In this document: in pieces, positions 54,244 to 63,895 of the stretch | Layout: the number at the start of each line of letters is the position of its first letter | How positions within the stretch are numbered: position 1 is the stretch's first letter | DNA from: Pseudomonadota bacterium | Lineage (GTDB): Bacteria > Pseudomonadota > Gammaproteobacteria > Burkholderiales > Burkholderiaceae_C | DNA: 64,000 nucleotides | Direction: 5' to 3' | Assembly: GCA_030538085.1 (NCBI GenBank) | Contig: JAUNUR010000002.1 | Coordinates: forward strand, 55,022-119,021 | The notes under the pieces: generated by a model | Told to the model about the DNA's origin: nothing | The model's input: only the letters and a program-made list of their open reading frames with translations | The model's database searches: none | Made by a program: the position numbers and the translations under genes

Positions 54244-55212
54244 ATGCCCGAAGGGCAGCGCAACCCGCCCGCCATGCTGTGCATCGCTGGCCCCACGGCC
54301 AGCGGCAAAAGCGCCGTGGCGCTGGCCGTGGCTGGGCTGCTGCCGGTGGAAATCATCAGCGTCGATTCCGCCCTGGTGTACCGCGGCATGGACATCGGCA
54401 CCGCCAAGCCCACGCTGGCCGAGCGCGCCGCCGTGCCACACCACCTGATCGACATCCGCGACCCGCGCGAGGCCTACAGCGCGGCCGAATTCGTGCGGGA
54501 CGCACGGCGCCTGACAAACGAAATTCGCGCCCGTGGCCGCGTGCCGCTGCTGGTGGGCGGCACCATGCTGTATTTCAAGGCGTTGTTCGAAGGATTGGAC
54601 GCGCTGCCGCCCGCCGACCCCGCCGTGCGCCGCCAAATCGAGGAGCAGGCCGCCCGCGATGGCTGGCCGGCGCTGCACGCCGAGCTGGCGCGTGTCGACC
54701 CCGTCACCGCTGCCCGCCTGGCCCCGGCGGACAGCCAGCGCATTCAGCGCGCGCTGGAAGTGTGGCGGTTGACGGGGCAGCCGCTGTCGGCGCTGCACAC
54801 GGCCAGATCAACGGCGGCCGACACCGATCCCGCAAGCGCTGGAACTTTTTTTTCTCTGGAGCCAACAGACCGCGCCTGGCTGCACCAGCGCATTGCCCAG
54901 CGCTTTGACGAGATGCTGTCGGCTGGCTTCATCGACGAAGTAACCACCCTGCGCGCACGAGGCGACTTGCAGCCCGAGCTGCCCTCGATGCGCTGCGTGG
55001 GCTACCGCCAGGTATGGGACACGCTGGACGGCCACGCCCCCATGGAAACCCTGCGCGAGCGCGGCATCGCCGCCACGCGCCAACTCGCCAAGCGGCAACT
55101 GACCTGGCTGCGTGGCATGCCCACGCGGCATGTGGTGCCGGTCGATGGTGATCTGCGCCCGGTCATCGTGGCACGCGAGTTGCTCCATCTGTCGGGACTC
55201 GGCGGTTTCTGA
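54244..55212 (+). CDS. miaA: tRNA dimethylallyltransferase
   Basis: MiaA prenylates A37 of tRNAs reading UNN codons. The 322-residue protein has the P-loop GPTASGKS (16-23), [18 protein letters not shown], and the central [17 protein letters not shown] and GYRQVWD segments typical of the family. I chose the ATG at 54244; a GTG at 54214 would add ten residues. The codons for GTFFSLEP contain a run of eight T (near 54845), a possible slippage site. It is not followed by hfq here. Confidence 0.95.
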   Translation: MPEGQRNPPAMLCIAGPTASGKSAVALAVAGLLPVEIISVDSALVYRGMDIGTAKPTLAERAAVPHHLIDIRDPREAYSAAEFVRDARRLTNEIRARGRVPLLVGGTMLYFKALFEGLDALPPADPAVRRQIEEQAARDGWPALHAELARVDPVTAARLAPADSQRIQRALEVWRLTGQPLSALHTARSTAADTDPASAGTFFSLEPTDRAWLHQRIAQRFDEMLSAGFIDEVTTLRARGDLQPELPSMRCVGYRQVWDTLDGHAPMETLRERGIAATRQLAKRQLTWLRGMPTRHVVPVDGDLRPVIVARELLHLSGLGGF

Positions 55213-55338
55213 CATTTTTTGCCGCCTGTCGCGCGGTCGGTGTCGGTGTGCTAGTACGGACGCCTTCCCCCATACCCATCACAAGAGCAGGCCCGCCATG
55301 GCGGCGCTTGCCAGTCCACCTTGGAGGACAAAAAGGCC

Positions 55339-57291
55339 ATGAAACAGATGCTCAGCGACCTGCCCGCTGAAAACGATGCCGCGCTCGCCACGCACGAGCC
55401 ACGCCACCACCTTGCGTCACCTGCCGATTTGCCGCCGTCGCCCTTGGCTATTGGCAAGCGCGGCAACGAAGCCGCGTGCCACGCGCGCCCCTCAGGCACC
55501 CGCGAGGAGACTTTGAACAGGCTCCCAGGGCCGGTGCCTCCAGTGGCCGGGCTGTCCGCCCTGATGGCCGCCGTGCTGGCGGCCTGCGGTGGCGGCGACG
55601 ACACCACCGCCTCCCCAGGCGGCGGCACGGCGCCCGCCCCCGGCACCCCAGCGCCACCGCCCGTGACGGGCACGCCAAGCGCACCAAGTGTGCCCGGCAC
55701 GCCCGCGCCGACTCCAGCGCCAACCCCTGCCCCCACACCGGCGCCCCAGCCTCCCGCCAACATTTCACCCGCCGACGCGGCGCGCTTTTTGCAGCAGGCG
55801 CAGTTCTCGTCCACCGATGCCGAAATCGCCGCCGTGAGGGCCAAGGGTTACGCAGCGTGGCTGGACGAGCAAATGAATGCCCCCCGCCACACCAGCGGAT
55901 GGGACTGGTTGATCAGTCAGGGCTACCGGCGGATTGATATCCGCTTCAACCAGCATTACGCCGACCACATGGTGTGGAGCCAGCTCATCACGGCACCCGA
56001 TGCCGTGCGCAAGCGCGTGGCCCTGGCCTGGTCGGAAATCATGGTGGTGTCCACGTCGGGCACCGAAGGCTACTGGCCCGCCTTTGCCATGGCGGCCTAC
56101 TGGGACCTGCTCAACCAGCACGCCTTTGGCAACTACCGTGAGCTGCTGGAAGCCATCACCCTGAACCCGGCCATGGGCGCGTACCTGAACACGCGCGGCA
56201 ACAAGAAGGCCGACGCCACCGGACGCCTGCCCGACGAGAACTACGCGCGCGAGGTCATGCAGCTGTTCTCGATCGGCCTGCACGAGCTGAACATCGACGG
56301 TACACCGCGCGGCGGCGTGCTCAAGGAGACCTACGGCGCCGCAGACGTCAGCAACCTGGCGCGCATTTTCACCGGCTACAGGCTCGACGCCCCCAACCGG
56401 CAGCAGGAAACCGACCCCGAACCGTTCCGGCGGCCCATGGTGCTGAACGCGGCCGATCACTCACCCGAGCCCGTCACCTTTCTGGGCCAGACGGTGGGCA
56501 GCGGCGACGGCGCCACGCGGCTGCGCCGCGCACTGGACATCATCTTTCACCACCCCAACGTCGGTCCGTTCATCGCGCGACAACTGATCCAGCGGCTGGT
56601 CACCAGCGACCCAAGCCCCGCTTACGTCGGCCGCGTGGCGGCGGTATTCAACAACAACGGCGCCGGCGCGCGCGGCGACCTGCGCGCGGTGACCAAAGCC
56701 GTGCTGCTCGACGGCGAGGCGCGCCGCGCGCCATCGCTCAACGGGCCGACCTGGGGCAAGCTGCGCGAACCCATGATCCGACTCGTGCAGTGGGCACGCA
56801 CCTTCGGCGCCACGTCGGCGGACGGCAGGTGGATCATGTGGGACACGTCGGACCCATCGGTCACGCTGGGGCAAAGCCCGTTGCGCAGCCCGTCGGTGTT
56901 CAATTTCTTCCGCCCCGGCTATGTGCCCCCCGGCACGGCGATGGCGGCGCGCGGGCAGACCGCCCCCGAGTTCCAGTTGACCAACGAGAGCTCGGTGGCG
57001 GGCTACCTGAACTTCATGCAAGGCGTCATCGCCTGGGGCTATGGCGGCAGCGCCAGCCGGATCAGCGTCAAGAGCTATACGCGCGAGATGGCGCTGGTCA
57101 CCAACCCGGCGGCGCTGGTCGACCGGCTCAACCTGGTGCTGACGGGCGGCCAGTTGTCGGCCGCCACCCTCGCCACCATCCGCGACGCCATCACCACCAT
57201 CAACCCGGGCAGCGACTGGGGGCGCAACACGCGCGTCTGGTCAGCCATCGCACTGGTCATGGCTTGCCCCGAGTACCTGGTGCAGAAATGA
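55339..57291 (+). CDS. DUF1800-domain protein, partner of the DUF1501 protein
   Basis: The 650-residue protein has an unusual N terminus of ~70 residues, then a lipoprotein-like hydrophobic segment ending VLAAC (Cys83) and GGGDD. A Pro/Thr/Ala-repeat linker (about 95-150) leads to the DUF1800 domain (about 155-650) with ARFLQQAQFSSTDAEI, NYAREVMQLFSIGLHELN and SPSVFNFFRPGY. DUF1800/DUF1501 pairs are widespread and their function is unknown. A GGAGG ribosome site lies 12 bases before the ATG. Its stop overlaps the next start. Confidence 0.85.
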   Translation: MKQMLSDLPAENDAALATHEPRHHLASPADLPPSPLAIGKRGNEAACHARPSGTREETLNRLPGPVPPVAGLSALMAAVLAACGGGDDTTASPGGGTAPAPGTPAPPPVTGTPSAPSVPGTPAPTPAPTPAPTPAPQPPANISPADAARFLQQAQFSSTDAEIAAVRAKGYAAWLDEQMNAPRHTSGWDWLISQGYRRIDIRFNQHYADHMVWSQLITAPDAVRKRVALAWSEIMVVSTSGTEGYWPAFAMAAYWDLLNQHAFGNYRELLEAITLNPAMGAYLNTRGNKKADATGRLPDENYAREVMQLFSIGLHELNIDGTPRGGVLKETYGAADVSNLARIFTGYRLDAPNRQQETDPEPFRRPMVLNAADHSPEPVTFLGQTVGSGDGATRLRRALDIIFHHPNVGPFIARQLIQRLVTSDPSPAYVGRVAAVFNNNGAGARGDLRAVTKAVLLDGEARRAPSLNGPTWGKLREPMIRLVQWARTFGATSADGRWIMWDTSDPSVTLGQSPLRSPSVFNFFRPGYVPPGTAMAARGQTAPEFQLTNESSVAGYLNFMQGVIAWGYGGSASRISVKSYTREMALVTNPAALVDRLNLVLTGGQLSAATLATIRDAITTINPGSDWGRNTRVWSAIALVMACPEYLVQK

Positions 57292-58706
57292 AAGACATGC
57301 CGATGAACTCCTCCAGCCACATCGCACGCCGCACCTTCCTGCGCCGTCTGGGCCACCTGAGCATCGCCGGCACGGCGGCGCCATGGGCCATCAACCTGGC
57401 CGCCATGGGTGAAGCCGCCGCCTTCAACACCGATGGCTACAAGGCCCTGGTCTGCATCTTTCTGTACGGCGGCAACGACAACGGCAACACCCTGATCCCG
57501 TACGACGGCACCAGCCACGCCGAATACCTGCGGGTGCGGGGCGGTTTGGCCACCGCACGCGATCAGCTGGCGGGCACGGCGCTGGCCGGCGGCAACCTGC
57601 CGGCCGGGCGCGAATACGCGCTGGCACCCCAGCTCGGTCCGCTGAAAAACCTGTTCGATCAGCAACGGCTGGCGGTACAACTGAACGTGGGGCCGCTGCT
57701 GCAACCGACCACTCTGGCGCAATACCGCACCCACGCCGTACCGCTGCCGCCCAAGCTGTTTTCGCACAACGACCAGCAGTCGATCTGGCAAAGCTCGCAC
57801 GCCGAGGGCGCGGTCACGGGATGGGGCGGCAACATCGCCGACCTGGCGCTGGCCGGCAACGGCGCCAACGCGCAGTTCACCTGCATGTCGGTCTCGGGCA
57901 ACGCGGTGTTCCTGTCAGGCGACAGCGCCTTGGCCTATCAGATCGGAACGACCGGCCCGGTGGGCATCAACGGGCTGGTGCAAAGCGACGGCATGTTTGG
58001 CGCGGCCGCCTGTAGGGAAGCCCTGCAACGGCTGATCACGCAAAGCCGCGCCCATCTGCTCGAAAACGAACTCAACCGCGTCACCAGCCGCTCTATCGGC
58101 GCGCACGCCACCTTGTCGGGCGCGCTGGGCGGCAGCGCCGGACAGTTCGACGGCTGGCTGCCCGACGAGATGGACCAGCGCCCGCGCGCACTGAACAGGC
58201 AGCTGAAAATGGTGGCGCGCCTGATCGCGGCACGCCACCAGCTGGGCCTGAAGCGGCAGGTGTTTCTGGTATCGCTGGGCGGCTTCGACACGCATGACAA
58301 CCTGCTCACCAACCACCCCTGGTTGCTGACCCAACTGGGCCAGGCCATGGGCGGGTTCCAGCAGGCGCTGGACAGCCTGGGCGTGGGTGCGCAGGTGACC
58401 ACGTTCACCGCGTCGGACTTCGGCCGCACCATGACTTCCAACGGTGACGGGTCGGACCACGGTTGGGGCAGCCACCACTTCGTGATGGGCGGCGCCGTCA
58501 AGGGCAAGACCTTCTATGGCACGGCCCCCACGGCCTTGCTGGGCGGGCCGGAAGATGTGGGCCAGGGGCGCCTGCTGCCCACCACCTCGGTGGATCAATA
58601 TGCCGCCACGCTGGCGCGTTGGTTCGGCGTGAGCGATGGCGAGATGACCCAGATCGCGCCCAACATCGGGCGCTTCAATCAGCGCGACCTGGGCTTCATG
58701 GGCTGA
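57288..58706 (+). CDS. DUF1501-domain protein, Tat-exported
   Basis: The 472-residue protein has a twin-arginine signal (ARRTFLRRLG, about 13-22) followed by a hydrophobic stretch, and the DUF1501 (sulfatase-like fold) domain with FLYGGNDNGNTLIPYD, SLGGFDTHDN and DFGRTMTSNGDGSDHGWGSHHFV. The histidine/aspartate clusters resemble metal sites of alkaline-phosphatase-type enzymes. Translational coupling (ATGA overlap) with the DUF1800 gene supports a joint envelope function. Confidence 0.9.
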   Translation: MKDMPMNSSSHIARRTFLRRLGHLSIAGTAAPWAINLAAMGEAAAFNTDGYKALVCIFLYGGNDNGNTLIPYDGTSHAEYLRVRGGLATARDQLAGTALAGGNLPAGREYALAPQLGPLKNLFDQQRLAVQLNVGPLLQPTTLAQYRTHAVPLPPKLFSHNDQQSIWQSSHAEGAVTGWGGNIADLALAGNGANAQFTCMSVSGNAVFLSGDSALAYQIGTTGPVGINGLVQSDGMFGAAACREALQRLITQSRAHLLENELNRVTSRSIGAHATLSGALGGSAGQFDGWLPDEMDQRPRALNRQLKMVARLIAARHQLGLKRQVFLVSLGGFDTHDNLLTNHPWLLTQLGQAMGGFQQALDSLGVGAQVTTFTASDFGRTMTSNGDGSDHGWGSHHFVMGGAVKGKTFYGTAPTALLGGPEDVGQGRLLPTTSVDQYAATLARWFGVSDGEMTQIAPNIGRFNQRDLGFMG

Positions 58707-58738
58707 GCGCAAGCGGGTGGAGCCACCCGTTTGAACAC

Positions 58739-59167
58739 TCACTCAATCGTCAACCGCTGCGAGCCGCTGGCCTGCTTCTTGGGCAGGGTCAGCGTCAGCA
58801 CGCCGTTGTCGTACTTGGCCTTGGCGGCGGCCTGGTCAATGTCTTGCGGCAGTTGGAAGCTGCGCGACACGGCGCCGTAGTAGCGCTCGCTGCGCAGCAC
58901 CTTCTCGCCCTCGGCCTGCTTGTCCTGCTGCTTGACCTCGGCGCGCAGGGTGACCACGCTGCCGTCGATGGACACATGGATGTCCTCCTTGCCCACGCCC
59001 GGCACTTCGGCCAGCACGGTGTAGGCGGCGTCGGATTCGCTGACATCGATCTTGATCTGCGCCGCGCTGGGCAGCGGGTCGCCGTGCAGCGGCTTGATGA
59101 AGAAGCCGGGGGCGAACTCCTTGAAGAAGTCGTCGAACAGGTTGCTGCGGCTGGGTACGTTGGCCAT
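58739..59167 (-). CDS. Small heat-shock protein, Hsp20/alpha-crystallin family
   Basis: The 142-residue protein has a ~45-residue N-terminal arm ([13 protein letters not shown]), then the alpha-crystallin domain: [44 protein letters not shown] and [14 protein letters not shown]. It acts as an ATP-independent holdase. The ATG at 59167 was chosen; an upstream start would add residues not conserved in the family. No obvious sigma-32 promoter or ROSE element was identified. Confidence 0.92.
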   Translation of the reverse strand: MANVPSRSNLFDDFFKEFAPGFFIKPLHGDPLPSAAQIKIDVSESDAAYTVLAEVPGVGKEDIHVSIDGSVVTLRAEVKQQDKQAEGEKVLRSERYYGAVSRSFQLPQDIDQAAAKAKYDNGVLTLTLPKKQASGSQRLTIE

Positions 59168-59360
59168 GGTGGTCTCCTTGGTCGTCACATCGTCGGGGGA
59201 TGACAGGCAACCCTTGCCTGCCACTGCTGCTCAGTTGCGGATCGCCCGCGCCGATTTCAAGCCTCCTCCGCGCATGGTCAAAGCATGGGAAAATACGCGT
59301 TTGCCGCCGCCATCGCGCGTGCCGGCCCTGCCCCTTGCGGCCCACTGCTCTTCACACAAC

Positions 59361-60323
59361 ATGTCGTCCTCCCTGCACCCCATGCTCAACGTGGCCATTC
59401 GGGCCGCGCGCGCCGCTGGCGCCATCATCAACCGCGCCGCGCTCGACGTCGAAGCCGTGCGCATCTCGCAGAAGCAGGTCAACGACTTCGTCACCGAAGT
59501 CGACCACGCCAGCGAGGACGCCATCATCGACACCCTGCTCACCGCCTACCCGCACCACGGCATGCTGGCCGAAGAGTCAGGCACTTCGCGCGGCAACCCG
59601 CGCGCCGACCACGTGTGGATCATCGACCCGCTGGACGGCACCACCAACTTCATCCACGGCTTTCCGGTCTACTGCATCAGCATCGCGCTCAGCGTGAAGG
59701 GCCGCATCGAGCAGGCCGTGGTGTACGACCCCACCCGCAACGACCTGTTCACCGCCACGCGCGGGCGCGGCGCCTACCTGAACGACCGCCGCATCCGCGT
59801 GAGCAAGCGCACGCGCCTGCTCGAAAGCCTGATCTCCACCGGCTTCCCATTCCGCAAGGGCGACGACTTTCCGACCTACCTGAAGATGATGGGCGACGTG
59901 ATGCAGCGCACCGCCGGCCTGCGCCGCCCCGGCGCCGCCGCGCTGGACCTGGCCTACGTGGCCGCCGGCTTCACCGACGGCTTCTTCGAGACCGGCCTGA
60001 AGCCCTGGGACATCGCCGCCGGCAGCCTGCTGGTGACCGAGGCGGGTGGCCTGATCGGCAACTTCACCGGCGAAGCCAGCGACCTGGAACAGGGCGAATG
60101 CCTGGCCGGCAACCCGCGCGTGTATGCGCAGTTGGTCCAGTTGCTGGGCAAATACTCGCGCTTCAGCAGCGTGCAGCGCTCGTCTGACAAAGAAAAGGCA
60201 CTGATTTCGCTCAAGAAACCGGATGCCGATCAGGCCGCCGCCGAAAGCGGTGCCAACGATGCCGCCTTCGACGCCTGGGCTGGCTCCGAGGGCACCGCAG
60301 GCGACGAGCCCCCGCGCACATGA
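59361..60323 (+). CDS. suhB: Inositol-1-monophosphatase / SuhB
   Basis: The 320-residue protein belongs to the inositol monophosphatase family. Metal-binding residues are Glu71/72 (AEES), Asp89 and Asp92 in DPLDGTTNF, and an Asp in [12 protein letters not shown]. SuhB also acts in rRNA transcription antitermination in E. coli. It has a ~50-residue C-terminal extension, acidic and Ala-rich, beyond the usual ~265-270 residues. Its stop overlaps the trmB start by 4 bases. Confidence 0.93.
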   Translation: MSSSLHPMLNVAIRAARAAGAIINRAALDVEAVRISQKQVNDFVTEVDHASEDAIIDTLLTAYPHHGMLAEESGTSRGNPRADHVWIIDPLDGTTNFIHGFPVYCISIALSVKGRIEQAVVYDPTRNDLFTATRGRGAYLNDRRIRVSKRTRLLESLISTGFPFRKGDDFPTYLKMMGDVMQRTAGLRRPGAAALDLAYVAAGFTDGFFETGLKPWDIAAGSLLVTEAGGLIGNFTGEASDLEQGECLAGNPRVYAQLVQLLGKYSRFSSVQRSSDKEKALISLKKPDADQAAAESGANDAAFDAWAGSEGTAGDEPPRT

Positions 60324-61114
60324 GCACGGCCGACAGCAGCACACCCGCCGCTGCGCCCACCGCAACACCTTCTTCCGCTGAACCCGGCGCGCACACGCCG
60401 CCCGGCGATGTGGCGTACCCGCGCGCCATCCGCACCTTCGTCATGCGCGCCGGCCGCACCACCATCGGCCAAGCCCGCGCACTGGCCGAGCTGGGGCCGC
60501 GCTACATCCTGCCCTACGACCCGGCCACTACCGATTTAGTAGCTGCCTGTGCCCGTCAATCCAGCGCTGAAGGCCAGAGTCATTCAAAAACCGTGCTGGA
60601 GATCGGCTTCGGCATGGGCCACGCCACGGCCCACATCGCCGCGCTGATGCCCGACACGCTGTTCATCGGCTGCGAGGTGCACGAGCCCGGCGTGGGCGCG
60701 CTGCTGAAGAGCATCGGCGAGCAGCAGTTGACCAACCTGCGCATCATCCAGCACGACGCCGTGGAAGTGTTGCAGCACATGACCGCGCCCGCCAGCCTGC
60801 ACGGCGTGCACATCTTCTTCCCCGACCCGTGGCACAAGAAGCGCCACCACAAGCGCCGCCTGATCCAGCCGCCGCTGGTACACCTGCTGGCCACGCGCAT
60901 CGCCCCCGGCGGTTATGTGCACCTGGCCACGGATTGGGAACCCTACGCCCAGCAGATGCTGGCCGTGCTGGGTGCCGAGCCGCTGCTGGCCAACACCGCC
61001 GACGGCTACGCCCCGCGCCCCGCCTACCGGCCCGAGACCAAGTTCGAGCGCCGCGGCCTGCGCCTGGGGCATGGCGTGTGGGATCTGGTGTTTCGCCGCC
61101 TGCCCACGGTATGA
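60320..61114 (+). CDS. trmB: tRNA (guanine-N7-)-methyltransferase
   Basis: TrmB makes m7G46 in tRNAs. The 264-residue protein has the SAM motif VLEIGFGMG (about 93-101), [13 protein letters not shown], and the [15 protein letters not shown] signature with TKFERRG near the C terminus. Residues about 71-92, just before the SAM motif, are encoded by a short dispersed repeat in frame. Coupled to suhB. Confidence 0.94.
   Translation: MSTADSSTPAAAPTATPSSAEPGAHTPPGDVAYPRAIRTFVMRAGRTTIGQARALAELGPRYILPYDPATTDLVAACARQSSAEGQSHSKTVLEIGFGMGHATAHIAALMPDTLFIGCEVHEPGVGALLKSIGEQQLTNLRIIQHDAVEVLQHMTAPASLHGVHIFFPDPWHKKRHHKRRLIQPPLVHLLATRIAPGGYVHLATDWEPYAQQMLAVLGAEPLLANTADGYAPRPAYRPETKFERRGLRLGHGVWDLVFRRLPTV
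60531..60594. repeat. Short dispersed repeat in frame inside trmB
   Basis: TAGTAGCTGCCTGTGCCCGT, then CAATCCAGCGCTGAAGGCCAGA has the block order of the repeat in phhB read on the minus strand (AGCTG, then GCGCT, then AGGC). It encodes an Ala/Ser/Gln-rich stretch in the variable region between the N-terminal part and the SAM-binding motif. Confidence 0.5.
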
Positions 61115-61207
61115 AAGATGACGGCGCTACGCGCCATGACCGCGGCGGCGCCGCATGACGAGATCACTTCGCGACTGCTTGATGATCAAGAAGTCTCAGG
61201 TACGGCT

Positions 61208-61283
61208 TGTGGGAGCGGCCTTGGCCGCGATGGCGGCGCTTCGCCCTAAGCCACGGCTTATCGCGGGCAAGCCCGCTCCCACA
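61208..61283. repeat. Intergenic REP doublet
   Basis: The left arm TGTGGGAGCGGCCTTGGCCG faces a right arm ATCGCGGGCAAGCCCGCTCC. It has the same family and spacing as the copy at 49959-50034, with the two arm variants swapped. It lies in the trmB-pseudouridine synthase gap. Confidence 0.88.
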
Positions 61284-61387
61284 AAAACGCATGACTGAAG
61301 CGACTTCCCTGACGACATGATGCTCATCCGTTCATGGTGCGCAGCACCGTCATTGACGCGCAGCGCGGTCATTTCGTCATTCCCCGC

Positions 61388-62332
61388 ATGAGCCGCCCGC
61401 CGCGCCCCCCGCACCTGCCGCTGCGCGACGGCGTCAGCGCCAGTTGCCTGGTGGCGCAACCGGCCGATGCCGGTGCGAGCGTGCTCGACGTGCTGGCCGC
61501 CCGTCTGCCCGCACTCAGCCGCGACGACTGGGCCGAGCGCCTGCGCGGCGGCGAAGTGCTGAACGCCGACGGCCACCCGCTGGCCGCCGACGCGCCCTGC
61601 CGCCCCGGCCAGCGGCTGTACTACTACCGCCGGCTGGATGACGAGCCCGAGCCGCTGCACAGCGAGTGCATCGTGTTCCAGGACGAATGGCTGGTGGTGG
61701 CCGACAAGCCGCACTTCATACCCGTCACGCCCAGCGGGCGCTTCGTGCAGCGCAGCCTGCTGGTGCGGCTGAAGCGCCAGTTGGGCCTGCCCTACCTGAG
61801 CCCGGTGCACCGCATTGACCGCGAAACCGCCGGACTGGTGGTGTTCGCCGTGCAGCCGCACACGCGCGACGCCTACCAGGCGCTGTTCCGCGACCGGCGT
61901 GTCGACAAGGTTTATGAAGCCGTGGCGCCGCACCGCGCCAACCTGGCCTTGCCGCGCACCCACCGCAGCCGCTTGGAGCCCGATGCCGAGCGTTTCTTCA
62001 TCTCGCGCGAGGTGCCGGGCGCGCCGAATAGCGAGACACACATCGAACGCGCCGCCGTGTTCGGCACGCATGCGCTGTACCGCCTGCAGCCCGTCACCGG
62101 CCGGCGCCACCAGCTGCGCCTGCACATGAACGCGCTGGGCGTGCCGATTCTGGGTGATGGCTTCTATCCCACCGTGCTGCGCGGCCCCGGCGAGCCGGAC
62201 GATGCCAAGCGGCCATTGCAACTGCTGGCACGCTCGCTGGTGTTCGATGATCCCTTCACCGGCCAGCGGCGCGCATTCACATCCACCCTGGTGCTGGCAG
62301 CCGCTCGCGGCCACTGGCCAACGGCGAACTGA
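61388..62332 (+). CDS. RluA-family pseudouridine synthase
   Basis: The 314-residue protein has the RluA catalytic loop HRIDRETAGLVVFA (Asp nucleophile, near residue 142), a RRHQLRLHMNALGVPILGDGFY segment (motif II/III) and an N-terminal S4-like region. The target is probably an rRNA uridine; it most resembles the Burkholderiales RluA-like group without assigned substrate. I chose the ATG at 61388; an ATG at 61334 lies in a repeat-like stretch (GCGCGGTCATTTCGTCATTC) that is also seen near 27390. Confidence 0.88.
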   Translation: MSRPPRPPHLPLRDGVSASCLVAQPADAGASVLDVLAARLPALSRDDWAERLRGGEVLNADGHPLAADAPCRPGQRLYYYRRLDDEPEPLHSECIVFQDEWLVVADKPHFIPVTPSGRFVQRSLLVRLKRQLGLPYLSPVHRIDRETAGLVVFAVQPHTRDAYQALFRDRRVDKVYEAVAPHRANLALPRTHRSRLEPDAERFFISREVPGAPNSETHIERAAVFGTHALYRLQPVTGRRHQLRLHMNALGVPILGDGFYPTVLRGPGEPDDAKRPLQLLARSLVFDDPFTGQRRAFTSTLVLAAARGHWPTAN

Positions 62333-62341
62333 ACCCCGTCT

Positions 62342-62821
62342 TCAGTCGGCAAGCGCACCGATGTCGGTCAGCGGGGCAAAGTCGCTGTCTTCGCGCGTCT
62401 GACGGCGCTCGGTCATGCGTTGTCGCATGCCCTCCAGTTGAATATCGGGGGCATGGCCGGAAGCCACGAAGTTGGCCGCGGCAATGACCGCCGCGATGCG
62501 CGCCGAACTGCTGTCGGACCGGGCGCGAACCGACAGGCTCAACTCACCAGCATCCTGAATCAGCAGCCGGAAAGTACGGTCACGCAACTCGCCCAACTCT
62601 GTCAGTTTGCGCCGGAAATAATGCTGGATTTCCTCGCGCGACTCGAACGGAATGTGCTGCGAAGTCTGAACGACCAACAGGACGCCCTGACGTCCTTCGG
62701 AGTCGCGCGTGGCCACGCATTCGGCTCGCCCTTCCAAGCGCACATGGCGCATGATGTGCAGACTGGCCGCCCGCGTGCGCCGCAAATCTCCGGCCGATAG
62801 AAAACGTTGAATAAATTGCAT
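62342..62821 (-). CDS. Hypothetical protein (159 aa), unrecognised
   Basis: A soluble protein with no signal peptide or membrane helix. It has an N-terminal basic region, a central beta-rich part (LLVVQTSQHIPFESREEIQ, RTFRLLIQDAGELSLSVRA) and an Arg/Met-rich end. I recognise no family. Its codon pattern is coding-like and its start (62821) is divergent from the MBL gene (138-bp gap). It is convergent with the pseudouridine synthase gene, stops 9 bases apart. Confidence 0.65.
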   Translation of the reverse strand: MQFIQRFLSAGDLRRTRAASLHIMRHVRLEGRAECVATRDSEGRQGVLLVVQTSQHIPFESREEIQHYFRRKLTELGELRDRTFRLLIQDAGELSLSVRARSDSSSARIAAVIAAANFVASGHAPDIQLEGMRQRMTERRQTREDSDFAPLTDIGALAD

Positions 62822-62959
62822 TGAAACAATAAAACAAACAGGATCCGGACAAGCGAATACACGCTATGGCCTATTGTGCCGGCAAGTCAAAATTGCAGAC
62901 CATGATCAGCACGCTTTTTAGACAACATTTGTCACAACTCATCATAAATAGCAAAAAGC

Positions 62960-63886
62960 ATGCCTGTTTTTCCCGATGATCTGCGCGTTTTCGAGCGCGG
63001 CTGGCTGTCGTCCAACAACCTGCTGTGTCTGGGTGACCAGCCTGCGCTGATCGACACCGGCCACGTCAAGCACGCGGCCGACACCCTGCATCGCGTGACC
63101 GCCGCACTGGGCGGTCGCCCGCTCGCCGACATCGCCCACACCCATCTGCACAGCGACCATTGCGGCGGCACCGGCGCGCTGCAGACCGCCTGGCCCGCCG
63201 CGCGCACCTGGGTGCCGGCACCGTCGCTGTCGCACGTACAGGCGTGGAACGAAGACGCGCTCACCTTCGGTAACACGGCACAGCGCTGCGACCGTTTTGG
63301 CGCCCAACACGCGCTGGTGCCTGGCCAAACCGTGCGCCTGGGCGCCTACGACTGGCAAATTCATGCCGCGCCAGGCCACGACGCGCTGGCCGTGTTGCTG
63401 TTCGAGCCCCGGCACGGCATCTTGGTGGCGGGTGACGCGATGTGGGAACACGGCGTGGGCGTGATTTTTCCGCACATCGACGGCTCGGACGACTTCGACA
63501 CCTTCACCGACACGCTGGCGCTGATCGAGCGGCTCGACCCCGCCGTGGTCATCCCCGGCCACGGCAAGCCCTTCGCGCGCGAAGGCGGCGCCATCCAAGC
63601 CGCCATGGAGCGCGCCCGCGCGCGCATCGACCACTTCAACGCCAACCCCGCCGCGCACGCGCTGTACGCCGCCAAGGTGCTGATCAAGTACCAGTTACTG
63701 GATGTGGAAAGCATGCCGTATGCCGACTTCGAACACTGGCTGAACCACGCCCCCGCCCTGCGCACCCTGCACCGCCAGCACCGGCCCGATCTGGACTGGC
63801 CCGCCTGGCTGGCACACGTGCTGGCGCCAATGTTCGGCAAGGGCGTGCTGCGCCGGGACAGTACGCACGTGCACGATGGCGTTTGA
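62960..63886 (+). CDS. MBL-fold metallo-hydrolase
   Basis: The 308-residue protein has the metallo-beta-lactamase motif HLHSDH (His62, His64, Asp66, His67) and later His ligands in APGHDAL and IPGHGKP, with an Asp in GDAMWEHG. The members are diverse hydrolases; the substrate is unknown. Its TGA stop (63884-63886) is part of the repeat motif TTGAACCTATTGA (63883-63895). Confidence 0.9.
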   Translation: MPVFPDDLRVFERGWLSSNNLLCLGDQPALIDTGHVKHAADTLHRVTAALGGRPLADIAHTHLHSDHCGGTGALQTAWPAARTWVPAPSLSHVQAWNEDALTFGNTAQRCDRFGAQHALVPGQTVRLGAYDWQIHAAPGHDALAVLLFEPRHGILVAGDAMWEHGVGVIFPHIDGSDDFDTFTDTLALIERLDPAVVIPGHGKPFAREGGAIQAAMERARARIDHFNANPAAHALYAAKVLIKYQLLDVESMPYADFEHWLNHAPALRTLHRQHRPDLDWPAWLAHVLAPMFGKGVLRRDSTHVHDGV

Positions 63887-63895
63887 ACCTATTGA
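63883..63895. repeat. Terminal motif of the dispersed repeat at the MBL gene end
   Basis: TTGAACCTATTGA equals the inner-facing ends of the 4136-4267 element and the start of copy 1 at 27103; it is followed by CACCCCAACCCCGCCAGCAG, similar to the REP-like unit in rsgA. The rest of the window to 64000 shows no gene. Confidence 0.5.

Noticed and set aside
54790-54860. Possible short-repeat insertion in miaA (CAAGCGCTGG near a T8 run)
   Set aside because: Only a single CAAGCGCT block matches; the flanks do not align with the other repeat copies.
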